Assembly (NCBI GenBank): GCA_035476575.1
Contig: DATILL010000089.1
Location: 1-35,088, forward strand
DNA length: 35,088 bases
Direction of reading: 5' to 3'
Source: DATILL01 sp035476575
GTDB taxonomy: Bacteria; Actinomycetota; Actinomycetes; Mycobacteriales; JACQDL01
Position numbers and translations under genes: made by a program
Part shown: positions 17,477 through 25,036 of the stretch, piece by piece
How the letters are laid out: each line of letters starts with the position of its first letter
Numbering within the stretch: the stretch's first letter is position 1
The notes under the pieces: model-generated
The model's database searches: none
Told to the model about the DNA's origin: nothing
The model's input: only the letters and a program-made list of their open reading frames with translations

Positions 17477-18177
17477 GCGTGCCCGCGGCCGACCGGGACC
17501 GGCTACGGGCGCTGGCCGAGGCCAAGGGCGCCGAGCTGGAGGGTGCCCACCCGGCCGAGATCCTGGGCTGGGCGGCCGTGGAGTTCGGCGACGCGCTGTG
17601 CGTGACCTCGTCGATGGGTGACGGGCTGGTCGCCCACCTCGCCGCCCGGGCCATGCCGGGCATCGACGTGATCTTCCTGGACACCGGCTACCACTTCGCC
17701 GAGACAATTGGCACCCGGGACGCGGTGGCGGCCACGCTGCCGGTCACCCTGGTGTCGGTCACCCCGCGGCAGAGCGTGGCCGAGCAGGACGCGCGGTACG
17801 GGCCGAGGCTGTACGAACGCGACCCAGACCGGTGCTGCGCCCTGCGCAAGGTCGAGCCGCTGGCCCGCGCCCTGGCGCCGTACCACGCCTGGGCGTCCGG
17901 CGTCCGGCGGGACGAGGCGGTCACCCGGCGGGCCGTCCGGGTGGTGGAGTGGGACGAGCGGCGCGGCCTGGTCAAGGTCAACCCGCTGGCCGCCTGGACC
18001 CAGGCCGAGGTCGACCGCTACGTCGCCGCACATGGCGTGCTGGTCAACCCGCTCACCGACGACGGGTACCCGTCGATCGGCTGCGCGCCGTGCACCCGGC
18101 GGGTCGCGCCCGGCGAGGGCAGCCGGTCCGGCCGGTGGGCCGGCCAGGGCAAGACCGAGTGCGGCCTGCACGGCTGA
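17473..18177 (+). CDS. cysH: Assimilatory adenylyl-sulfate (APS) reductase, [4Fe-4S] type
   Basis: CysH reduces activated sulfate to sulfite. The 234-residue protein has a PP-loop-like SSMGDGLV and FLDTGYHFAET. Cys121-Cys122 (RCCALRKVEPL) and Cys204 and Cys207 (GCAPCT) form the cluster-binding set that marks APS rather than PAPS reductases. The catalytic Cys230 lies in the C-terminal ECGLHG. I place the start at GTG 17473, overlapping the zinc-ribbon stop; longer in-frame readings would cover that gene. Its stop is six bases from the end of the convergent patatin-like gene, leaving no room for a terminator. Confidence 0.95.
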   Translation: MSVPAADRDRLRALAEAKGAELEGAHPAEILGWAAVEFGDALCVTSSMGDGLVAHLAARAMPGIDVIFLDTGYHFAETIGTRDAVAATLPVTLVSVTPRQSVAEQDARYGPRLYERDPDRCCALRKVEPLARALAPYHAWASGVRRDEAVTRRAVRVVEWDERRGLVKVNPLAAWTQAEVDRYVAAHGVLVNPLTDDGYPSIGCAPCTRRVAPGEGSRSGRWAGQGKTECGLHG

Positions 18178-18183
18178 CCGGCG

Positions 18184-20781
18184 TCAGCGGGCCACCACGG
18201 CGACCGACCTGCCGGCCCGGTCCGCCTCGTCGGCCGCGTACAGCGCGGCCAGCCGCTGGCCGACGTGCTCGCCGAGGTCGACCAGCTTGGCGTACTCGTC
18301 CGGACTGAGGAACTGGTCCCTGGTCGAGTAGTACGGGAACGGCGGCCGGGTGGTCGAGTAGTCGAGCAGCGCGCTGGGGCAGCAGGCGCAGGGCTGGTAG
18401 CGACCGTAGTAGAGCCGGCCGGTCGAGCCGTCCGGGTAGCGGATGTCGCCGCGGGCCACGCAGTCGTCCGGCAGCCCCTGTGCCGGATGCTCCACCTCGG
18501 CCCAGCGCACGGTGACCGTGACGCCGAGCTCGAGCCGGGCCATCTCGATCGCCTGCTTCAGCGTGCTGAACGAGCCCGGCGGGTCCCCGCTGGCGTCGAT
18601 GCTGAACACCACCTCCGGCTTCATCCGCAGCAGCTCCACCAGGCCCAGGTTCTCCCGGTGGCCGCCGTCCGCGACGTAGACGAACGGGTCGTTGTCGACC
18701 CGGTACCTGCCAAAGATCTCCTTCGCCAGGTAGCCCAGGTGCACCCGGGGCGAGCGGGCCCGGTCGGCGAACTCGCCGACGAACCGGGGGTTCGGCACCC
18801 AGGCACCGAGCCGCAGGTTGGTCGCGGCCAGCAGCGCGTTGGTGGTGCCGAGCGCCTGCCGGCCCATCGCGGAGGCGATCGCCGCGCCGGACAGCGCCAT
18901 CGCCCGGCTGACCAGCCAGCCGCGCGGGAAGCCGTCCCACCAGGAGCCGGTCGGGTAGTCCGGCACCGGGCAGCGGTACGGCGTGCCGTCGTACCAGCCG
19001 GTGACCTCGCGTGGGCTGAAGGTGAACGCGTAGCCCTTCACCCCGCTGGAGCCGAGCGTGGAGGAGTGCGCGGTGGCGCAGATGACCAGCTCGGGACCGG
19101 CCTGGTCGGCGTAGGCGTCCCAGCGGCGCTCCTCCCCGTAGGCGACCGGGGCCAGCGGCACCGCCGGGCCGGGATCCAGCGTGAACGTGCCCGCCAGCCG
19201 CTTGCGGTAGAGCCCGCCGAGGGTGAGCCGGTGCGCGGGCAGGATGTCGCCCACCACCAGCACCCCGATCGCCGTGGCCAGCAGCCAGCCCGACGTCAGC
19301 GCGTTGTGGTAGCCCCGCGCGGCGGCGTTGGCCACGGTGCCGGCATAGCCGAGCCAGGCCAGCAGCAGCATCAGGCCGCCGAGCCGCAGCCAGTGCTTCT
19401 TCACCTCCGCCCGGGCCACGCCGACCAGGGCGGCGACCAGGCCGAGCCCGTTCAGGACGCCGAGCAGGCCGGCACCGGGGCCAGCCCCGTCCGCGCCCTG
19501 GCCCGGGTGGACGATCCGGGCGACCAGGCCGGGCCCGTACCGCAGCGCGGCCGGGATGCCGACGAGCAGCAGGAACAGCACAGCAGCCGCAGCGCACAGC
19601 ACCCGCGCGGTCCGCCAGCACAGGACGCGCGCTCGGCTCGCGGACGGGTGGAAGAAGCCGGCCGTGCTGGCCAGCAGGGCCGCCAGCAGCGGGACGAGCC
19701 AGGGCCAGACCAGCCGGGCGTCGACCAGCCGGACACCGGTGGTGAACCCGGGGTGCACGCCGGAGGAACCGACCAGCCAGCCGACCAGCCAGCCGGCGAG
19801 GTGCGCGCAGGCCAGCACCACACCGAGCACCAGCGCGCTGCGCAGCACCGCCTGCAGGACGCCAAACCCGAGCCCGCCGCGCGGGTTCTCCAGGAAACGG
19901 GCGCGCCGCGCGACCGACTGCGCCCACGGTGCCCCAGCGTCGAAGGAGCCGTCCCGCGGCTCGGCGTTCGGGGGGGCGGAGTAGCTGCTGACCCGCCAGC
20001 CGGCCGCCGTGTAGCCCCCGCCGGACACCGAGGTCAGCCACCGGGCGCGCTGGAACAGCGACCGCGGCTGCGTGCCGGTGATGGTGGCCGGGCTGTCCAG
20101 CGCGCGCAGCGCCCCGAGCGCCACGCTGGCCGCCCGGATCCCGCCACCGGACAGGCAGATGCCGATCCCGCGGCCGGGTCGTTGCGCCGGGATGCTTTCG
20201 CGTGGCGGCGGGTGCACGCCGGCCAGCCGGTCGAGCCGACCGAACCCGGCGCGCAGCAGGGGCCGCAGCACCGGGGCGAGCACCGGCCCGACCGCACACC
20301 ACAGCAGGCCGGCGCCGGAGGCGAGGTAGGCGAGCAGCGCCAGCCAGGAGACCGTGCACAGGGCCAGCAGCCAGCCCCGGCCGGGCTGCCCGCTGCCGAG
20401 CAGCGCCCAGATGAGCGCGTTCCCGGTCAGGTCGAGCAGCGCGGCCACCGGGGCGGCCAGCCAGATCACCCCCCAGACCAGCCTCCACCGCGGCGACTCG
20501 CGCCGGTACGCCGGCGCCCACGAGCGGATGCCGACGTAGCAGAGGTAGCCGACCACGATCGCCCAGGACAGCGCGAAGGCGGAGTCCAGCGCGAGCGCGA
20601 ACCCGGCGTCGGGCCGTGCGACGCCCTGCCGCGCCGCGGCGAACCGGTCCGGGTCGCCGGCCAGCGCGAGGTGGGTGTGGAACGTCCAGCCGGGCTGGGT
20701 GCGGGCGACCCATGCCTGCACCGCGACCGGTACGGCGACCAGCACGACCTGCCAGGGCGACGGCCTGCGTGCGGTGACCAC
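18184..20781 (-). CDS. Polytopic membrane protein with split patatin-like phospholipase site
   Basis: This 865-residue protein has about four N-terminal membrane helices, then a patatin-like oxyanion loop ICLSGGGIRAASVALGAL (SGGGIR at 211-216) and a nucleophile region LTSVSGGGYTAAGW (Ser253). About six more membrane helices lie at roughly 310-530. The second half of the fold follows (CATAHSSTLGSSGVKG) with the dyad Asp705 in the DGG motif VADGGHRENLGL. The Cys-rich run CACCPSALLDYS lies near the end. The GTG at 20781 has GGGAGGG six bases upstream. An ATG at 20838 would add residues across an 8-bp hairpin and has no ribosome binding site. A lipid hydrolase acting in or at the membrane is the best guess. 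The gene stands alone. Confidence 0.78.
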   Translation of the reverse strand: MVTARRPSPWQVVLVAVPVAVQAWVARTQPGWTFHTHLALAGDPDRFAAARQGVARPDAGFALALDSAFALSWAIVVGYLCYVGIRSWAPAYRRESPRWRLVWGVIWLAAPVAALLDLTGNALIWALLGSGQPGRGWLLALCTVSWLALLAYLASGAGLLWCAVGPVLAPVLRPLLRAGFGRLDRLAGVHPPPRESIPAQRPGRGIGICLSGGGIRAASVALGALRALDSPATITGTQPRSLFQRARWLTSVSGGGYTAAGWRVSSYSAPPNAEPRDGSFDAGAPWAQSVARRARFLENPRGGLGFGVLQAVLRSALVLGVVLACAHLAGWLVGWLVGSSGVHPGFTTGVRLVDARLVWPWLVPLLAALLASTAGFFHPSASRARVLCWRTARVLCAAAAVLFLLLVGIPAALRYGPGLVARIVHPGQGADGAGPGAGLLGVLNGLGLVAALVGVARAEVKKHWLRLGGLMLLLAWLGYAGTVANAAARGYHNALTSGWLLATAIGVLVVGDILPAHRLTLGGLYRKRLAGTFTLDPGPAVPLAPVAYGEERRWDAYADQAGPELVICATAHSSTLGSSGVKGYAFTFSPREVTGWYDGTPYRCPVPDYPTGSWWDGFPRGWLVSRAMALSGAAIASAMGRQALGTTNALLAATNLRLGAWVPNPRFVGEFADRARSPRVHLGYLAKEIFGRYRVDNDPFVYVADGGHRENLGLVELLRMKPEVVFSIDASGDPPGSFSTLKQAIEMARLELGVTVTVRWAEVEHPAQGLPDDCVARGDIRYPDGSTGRLYYGRYQPCACCPSALLDYSTTRPPFPYYSTRDQFLSPDEYAKLVDLGEHVGQRLAALYAADEADRAGRSVAVVAR

Positions 20782-20801
20782 GACGGTCCCTCCCTTCCCG
20801 G

Positions 20802-20821
20802 CCCGCCGGACCGCCGGCGGG
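20802..20821 (-). promoter_or_regulatory. Perfect 8-bp hairpin just before the ribosome binding site of the patatin-like gene
   Basis: CCCGCCGG, a four-base loop ACCG and CCGGCGGG form a perfect stem, eight bases from the GGGAGGG ribosome binding site at 20788-20794. It could control translation of the gene or mark the end of an upstream transcript. The remainder of the 203-bp gap up to 20984 holds no gene that I recognise. Confidence 0.35.
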
Positions 20822-20984
20822 GTCACGGTTTGTACCATGTTCGGATGCCGCACGTCGGGATGTTGATACAGGTTCCTGGCCAGGGTCGGGTGGCAGGCCG
20901 CCCACACCGACGGCCTGCTGGTCCGAGCCAGATGATCACTGCACGGGACGCGGCCGTCGCCGTGCTCACCGCCTCACGAGCGTG

Positions 20985-21794
20985 CTAGCCGACGGCGTCG
21001 CTGGCGTCGTTGCGCTCGGCGAGAACCTTGTGGGGTATCTGCAGCAGGCGCAGCATCGTGACCAGCCCCAGCCCACCGATCATGTTGCCAAGCGCCGCGA
21101 AGGCGAACAGGCCCAGCCAGTCGGCGTAGCCGAACGGGGCGCCAGCATGCAGCGCGGCGAAGCAGACGAGGGACGCGACGATCGCGTGGTTCACCTTGCC
21201 GACAGCTAACAGGAAGCCCATGGCGACCGCCGGCACCAGGCGCACGCCGTCGGAGTCCGTCGCGTGCTGCATGTGGGTCATCAGTGTGATCAACATGCCA
21301 CCGACCAGCGCGATCGCGAAAGCGCGCCAGGTGATGCCCAGCTCGACGTAGGACGTGGCCGCCTCGACCGCTGTGCTGCGCAGCGCTGGGAAGCCCGCCA
21401 TCACCAGGCCGGTCAGGACCCAGCCACCGATCAGGTTGGTCACCATCGTGACGCCCCACAGGCGGCCGAGCGACCGCAGCGACGCCTTCTTGGCAATGAC
21501 CGTGACGACCGGGACGAGGAAGTTCTCGGTGAACAGCTCACTGCGTGCCAACGTCAGCGCGATGAAACCGATCGAGAAGGCCAGGCCGGCGAGCAGCACG
21601 TTGTGCGTCGCATGCTCGACGAGCAACAGCGCGAGCACGCCCACGCCGACGTCCAGGCCGCCGAGCAGACCCGTCGAGACCAGCCCCGTCCACGACCGGC
21701 CGAGGCGCTGCTCGCCCTCGTCCAGGAGCCGGTCGAAGGTCTGCTCGCTCTCCTGCTGAGGAACCTTGGGAGTGATGGCGGAGCGTTCCGTCAT
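20985..21794 (-). CDS. Formate/nitrite transporter (FNT) family channel
   Basis: This 269-residue membrane protein has six hydrophobic helices after a polar N-terminal region (DRLLDEGEQRLGRSWTGL). Family marks include the first helix GLLGGLDVGVGVLALLL, the loop region RSELFTENFLVPV, the run VGKVNHAIVASLVCFAAL with the central His, and the final helix FAALGNMIGGLG. It is closest in look to the YfdC-like subgroup, whose substrates are not settled; formate, nitrite or hydrosulfide are all family substrates. The ATG at 21794 has TAGCCT seven bases upstream and no ribosome binding site, so it may be leaderless. An in-frame start at 21836 is less likely. Confidence 0.88.
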   Translation of the reverse strand: MTERSAITPKVPQQESEQTFDRLLDEGEQRLGRSWTGLVSTGLLGGLDVGVGVLALLLVEHATHNVLLAGLAFSIGFIALTLARSELFTENFLVPVVTVIAKKASLRSLGRLWGVTMVTNLIGGWVLTGLVMAGFPALRSTAVEAATSYVELGITWRAFAIALVGGMLITLMTHMQHATDSDGVRLVPAVAMGFLLAVGKVNHAIVASLVCFAALHAGAPFGYADWLGLFAFAALGNMIGGLGLVTMLRLLQIPHKVLAERNDASDAVG

Positions 21795-21807
21795 GGCCGA
21801 GAGGCTA
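21795..21807 (-). promoter_or_regulatory. Candidate leaderless promoter -10 for the FNT gene
   Basis: On the minus strand TAGCCT is followed by CTCGGCC and then the ATG start. The seven-base spacing and the lack of a ribosome binding site fit a leaderless transcript. Confidence 0.35.
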
Positions 21808-21931
21808 CACGCGCGTGGCAATACCGAGCCGTTCACCAGGTCGAGGGGGCGCTGCCCAGACCGGTGGCTCCGCGGCCAGCGGCTCTCTGATGATCGTCAC
21901 GAGAACCGGCGGGATGAGGGTGGACAGCTCA

Positions 21932-21947
21932 TCGAACTCGTGTTCGA
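21932..21947 (+). promoter_or_regulatory. Perfect LexA (SOS) box on the promoter of the Rv2578c-type gene
   Basis: The sequence is TCGAACTCGTGTTCGA, again an exact TCGAAC-N4-GTTCGA. It ends nine bases before the GTG start. TCGAAT at 21944-21949, seven bases from the start, is a plausible though weak -10 and overlaps the box, so LexA would cover the promoter. As I recall, M. tuberculosis Rv2578c is itself among genes with an SOS box, which supports this reading. Confidence 0.85.
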
Positions 21948-21956
21948 ATCAGTGCC

Positions 21957-23009
21957 GTGCAATGGGATCATCTGCGGAGCTCGGCCGGCGAGGACGGCGC
22001 GTTGTTCGGGCTGGACCGGGTCGGCGTGCGCACTTTCGACACGCCGGAGCTCCGCGGGATGACGTTCTACGAGGTGCGCGCCCGGTCCGCGATCAACAAG
22101 GTGCCCGCCGCCTCCCGGATGCCGTTCGGGTGGACCATCAACCCCTATCGCGGGTGTTCGCACGCCTGCGTCTACTGCTTCGCGCGCAACACCCACACCT
22201 ACCTCGACCTCGACGCCGGGCTGGACTTCGACCGCCGGGTCGTGGTGAAGGTCAACACGCCGGAGCTGGTCCGGCGTGAGCTGGCCGGGCGGTCCTGGCG
22301 CGGCGAGCCGATCGCGATGGGGACCAACGTCGACTGCTACCAGCGGGCCGAGGGGCGCTACCAGCTCATGCCCGGCGTGCTGGCCGCGCTGCGGGACGCG
22401 GCCAACCCGTTCTCCATCCTCACCAAGGGCTCGCTGATCCTGCGCGACCTGCCGCTGCTGCGGCAGGCGGCCGAGGTCACCGAGGTCAGCACGAACGTGT
22501 CGGTCGGGTTCGTCGACCGGGCACTGTGGCGGCAGGTCGAGCCGGGCACGCCCAGCCCGGCCAGACGGCTGGCGGTGTGCGCCACGCTGAACGGCGCGGG
22601 CGTGTGCTGCGGCGTGCTGATGGCGCCGATCCTGCCCTACCTCACCGACTCGCCGGCCGCCTTGGAGGCCACGGTGCGAGCCATCGCCGGCACCGGCGCC
22701 CGGCAGGTCAGCCCGGTCGTGCTGCATCTGCGGCCAGGCGCCCGGGAGTGGTACATGGCCTGGCTGGCCAGGGCATATCCCGGCCTGGTCCCGGCGTACG
22801 AGCGGCTCTACGCGCGCGGTGCCTACGCGCCAAAGGCCTACCAGCGCCAGATCGGTGACCTGGTGGCCACGCTGGCGGCGAGGTACGGCATCGGCCGCCG
22901 CGGGATGGACCGTCCGGAGGTGGACCGTCCGGAGCGGCGCGTCGCGGGTCAGGCCGCCGTACCGGCCGACCGGGATGCGGGGGTGCCTGAGCAGCTCGCG
23001 CTGCTGTAA
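21957..23009 (+). CDS. Rv2578c family radical SAM protein (SPL-like)
   Basis: This 350-residue protein carries the radical SAM cluster motif C-x3-C-x2-C in GCSHACVYCFARNTHTYLD (Cys67, Cys71, Cys74). It then shows family marks VVVKVNTPELVRRELAG, MGTNVDCYQRAEGRYQLM, SILTKGSLILRDLPLL and EPGTPSPARRLAV. The family is related to spore photoproduct lyase and appears with DNA damage genes, but its substrate is not known. The GTG start gives the family-like opening MQWDH; there is no ribosome binding site, so leaderless translation is likely. A 15-bp tandem duplication (22905-22934) in the C-terminal region encodes MDRPEVDRPE. LexA control is indicated by the box directly upstream. Confidence 0.92.
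   Translation: MQWDHLRSSAGEDGALFGLDRVGVRTFDTPELRGMTFYEVRARSAINKVPAASRMPFGWTINPYRGCSHACVYCFARNTHTYLDLDAGLDFDRRVVVKVNTPELVRRELAGRSWRGEPIAMGTNVDCYQRAEGRYQLMPGVLAALRDAANPFSILTKGSLILRDLPLLRQAAEVTEVSTNVSVGFVDRALWRQVEPGTPSPARRLAVCATLNGAGVCCGVLMAPILPYLTDSPAALEATVRAIAGTGARQVSPVVLHLRPGAREWYMAWLARAYPGLVPAYERLYARGAYAPKAYQRQIGDLVATLAARYGIGRRGMDRPEVDRPERRVAGQAAVPADRDAGVPEQLALL
22905..22934 (+). repeat. In-frame 15-bp tandem duplication in the radical SAM gene
   Basis: ATGGACCGTCCGGAG (22905-22919) is followed by GTGGACCGTCCGGAG (22920-22934), differing at one base. It adds DRPE twice to a non-conserved tail and looks like a recent slippage event. Confidence 0.8.
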
Positions 23010-23052
23010 CGCCGGACGCGGCCGGCGACGCACGCCGACTACGCTGCGGACC

Positions 23053-23127
23053 GTGGACGACCCCTTGCCGAGCTGGTCACGCCCCCATGACCACCGCCCG
23101 CCGCCGCCGGCGGACCGGACCGGGTGA
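23053..23127 (+). CDS. Candidate leaderless micro-ORF upstream of the acetyltransferase
   Basis: A 24-residue ORF starts at GTG 23053 (MDDPLPSWSRPHDH, then a proline run) and stops at TGA 23127. TACGCT lies seven bases before the GTG, as in leaderless actinobacterial genes. The stop overlaps GAGGG, the ribosome binding site of the acetyltransferase at 23138, so its translation could deliver ribosomes to that gene. The peptide has no recognisable family, and the ORF might be chance; the promoter spacing is the main support. Confidence 0.35.
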   Translation: MDDPLPSWSRPHDHRPPPPADRTG

Positions 23128-23137
23128 GGGTGCCGGC

Positions 23138-23704
23138 ATGAAGGCCCAGCCGAGGGTGCAGGTCGTGCACTGGGCGCCCGGTCGGATGCGGGACCGGGTT
23201 GAGGAGGCCATGGCCGTCTACGAGACCGCGATGGCCTACCCGGCCGGGATCGGGATGCAGCGGGCCGGCTACGCGGTCTCGCACACCCGGCTACCGGGTT
23301 TCCGCGCGGTCGCCGCCCTGGACGAGCAGGATCGGCTGGTCGGGTTCGGGTACGGGTATGCGAGCAGGCCCGGACAGTGGTGGCATGACCAGGTGCAGAC
23401 GGCGATCGGGCCGGGCCAGGCGGCGTACTGGCTGACCAGCGGGTTCGAGCTGTGCGAGCTGCACGTGCTGCCCGAGCATCAGGGGCAGGGCGTCGGCCGG
23501 CAGCTGCTGCTCACCCTGGCGGAGGCGGTCGACCAGCGGCGGATGCTGCTGTCCACGCCGGAGGGTCCGACCCGAGCGTGGCGGCTGTACGAGGACGTCG
23601 GCTTCGTCTCGCTGGCCCGGCACTACCGGTTCCCTGGCGACGCCCGGCCGTTCGGCATCCTCGCCGCCGAGCTGCCGTTGCGCTGGCCGCCACCGCCGTC
23701 ATAG
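23138..23704 (+). CDS. GNAT family N-acetyltransferase
   Basis: This 188-residue protein has the acetyl-CoA binding motif of the GNAT fold, CELHVLPEHQGQGVGRQLL (Q-x-x-G-x-G), followed by the motif B region RAWRLYEDVGFVSLARH and a C-terminal FGILAAELPL. The substrate cannot be read. I chose the ATG at 23138, with GAGGG eight bases upstream; an ATG at 23087 would add 17 residues that are rich in Arg and Pro. The gene follows a candidate micro-ORF and ends before a long hairpin. Confidence 0.85.
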   Translation: MKAQPRVQVVHWAPGRMRDRVEEAMAVYETAMAYPAGIGMQRAGYAVSHTRLPGFRAVAALDEQDRLVGFGYGYASRPGQWWHDQVQTAIGPGQAAYWLTSGFELCELHVLPEHQGQGVGRQLLLTLAEAVDQRRMLLSTPEGPTRAWRLYEDVGFVSLARHYRFPGDARPFGILAAELPLRWPPPPS

Positions 23705-23716
23705 CGGCCCCCTGGC

Positions 23717-23776
23717 ACTTGTCACGTGAAGGTCACCAGCCTGGTCCCGGACTCTGGTGACCTTCACGCGACAGGT
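23717..23776 (+). terminator. Long inverted repeat (23-bp arms) after the acetyltransferase gene
   Basis: The left arm (23717-23739) and right arm (23754-23776) pair over 23 positions with one G-U and one A-C pair, around a 14-base loop. The arm core is GTGAAGGTCACCAG. No U-run follows. It begins 13 bases after the acetyltransferase stop and ends 14 before the -10 of the dipeptidase gene, the position of a terminator. Its core AGGTCACCA is also the core of the hairpins at 33011-33196. Confidence 0.7.
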
Positions 23777-23790
23777 CGGCCCAGCGCCGA

Positions 23791-23796
23791 TACGGT
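23791..23796 (+). promoter_or_regulatory. Candidate leaderless promoter -10 for the dipeptidase gene
   Basis: TACGGT lies eight bases before the GTG at 23805 and no ribosome binding site precedes the start. This fits a leaderless transcript. Confidence 0.4.
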
Positions 23797-23804
23797 CTTC
23801 ACCC

Positions 23805-24989
23805 GTGACCGACTCGCTGGCCCGTGCCGGGCGGATCCTGGCCGAGCACCCCGTGTTCGACGGCCACAACGACGTGGCCTGGGCGATGCGGAACAAGGCC
23901 GGCTACGACCTGGACCGGATGGACCTCGCCACCCACCAGCCCGCGCTGCACACCGACCTGCCCCGGCTGCGTGCTGGTGGCGTCGGCGCGCAGTTCTGGT
24001 CGGTGTACGTCCCGAGCACGCTCGCCGGCCGCGGCGCCGTCACCGCGACCCTGGACCAGATCGACCACGTCCACCGGATGGCCGCCCGCTACCCGGCCGA
24101 CCTGACCCTGGCCCGCACCGCCGACGAGGCCGAGCGCGCGTTGCGGGCCGGGACGATCGCGTCGCTGATGGGCGCCGAGGGCGGGCACTCGATCGACTGC
24201 TCGCTCGGCGCGCTGCGGATGCTGTACGCCCTCGGTGTCCGCTACCTCACGCTGACCCACAACCACAACACGCCGTGGGCCGACTCGGCCACCGACGAGC
24301 CCGCGGTCGGCGGGCTGTCCCGGTTCGGCGAGGAGGTCGTCGCCGAGATGAACCGGCTCGGCATGCTCGTCGACATCTCGCACGTCGCACCGGAGACCAT
24401 GCGGGCCGCGCTACGGGCCAGCGAGGCACCGGTGATCTTCTCGCACTCCTCCGCCCGGGCGCTGTGCGACCACCCGCGCAACGTGCCGGACGACGTGCTG
24501 GCCGCGCTGGCCGGCAACGGCGGGCTGTGCATGGTGACGTTCGTGCCACTGTTCGTGGCCCAGCGGCACGCCGACTGGTACCTGCACGGCCGGGAGGCGG
24601 CCGGGCAGGCGGGGGTCGACACCCGCGACCTGCACGCCGTGTTCACCTTCCTGCGCGCCTGGAGCGAGCCGCCCCCGCCGCCGGCCACGGTCGCCGAGGT
24701 GGCGGACCACGTCGAGCACGTACGGGCGGTCGCCGGGGTGGACCATGCCGGGCTCGGCGGTGACTTCGACGGGATGGACAGCACGCCGGTCGGGCTGGAG
24801 GACGTCAGCCGCTACCCGGCGCTGGTCGCCGAGCTGCTGGACCGGGGCTGGTCCGACGCCGAGATCGGCAAGCTGAGCTGCGGCAACGCGCTGCGCGTGC
24901 TGCGCGACGCCGAGTCGGTGGCCTGCGACCTGCAGGCCCGCCGGTCCCCGTCGCTGGCCACGTACGCCGAGCTCGACTCCCCCGCCTGA
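23805..24989 (+). CDS. Membrane dipeptidase (peptidase family M19)
   Basis: This 394-residue zinc dipeptidase matches the renal dipeptidase family: HxD in FDGHNDVAWAM near residue 20, the bridging glutamate in LMGAEGGHSIDCSL, the histidines in THNHNTPWAD and FSHSSARALCDHPRN, and the aspartate in GLGGDFDGMDSTP near residue 325. Members cleave dipeptides, some with D-amino acids, or act on cysteinylglycine-like substrates. The start at GTG 23805 is preferred over an ATG at 23757 that would lie inside the terminator hairpin's right arm. No signal peptide is visible, so the enzyme is probably cytosolic. Confidence 0.93.
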   Translation: MTDSLARAGRILAEHPVFDGHNDVAWAMRNKAGYDLDRMDLATHQPALHTDLPRLRAGGVGAQFWSVYVPSTLAGRGAVTATLDQIDHVHRMAARYPADLTLARTADEAERALRAGTIASLMGAEGGHSIDCSLGALRMLYALGVRYLTLTHNHNTPWADSATDEPAVGGLSRFGEEVVAEMNRLGMLVDISHVAPETMRAALRASEAPVIFSHSSARALCDHPRNVPDDVLAALAGNGGLCMVTFVPLFVAQRHADWYLHGREAAGQAGVDTRDLHAVFTFLRAWSEPPPPPATVAEVADHVEHVRAVAGVDHAGLGGDFDGMDSTPVGLEDVSRYPALVAELLDRGWSDAEIGKLSCGNALRVLRDAESVACDLQARRSPSLATYAELDSPA

Positions 24990-25036
24990 CCACCCCGCCC
25001 GGCCCCGCACGGCCCCGCCCGGCGACAAGGTGGAGG

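Noticed and set aside
18265..20988. 907-codon plus-strand frame antisense to the patatin-like gene
   Set aside because: The opposite strand has real catalytic motifs and helices; this frame is low complexity.
21941..21950. tRNA T-loop-like GTTCGAATC
   Set aside because: It is part of the LexA box; no acceptor or anticodon stem can be drawn around it.
24990..25036. Terminator between the convergent dipeptidase and metF genes
   Set aside because: The 47 bases are GC-rich direct repeats and no stable inverted pair is visible.
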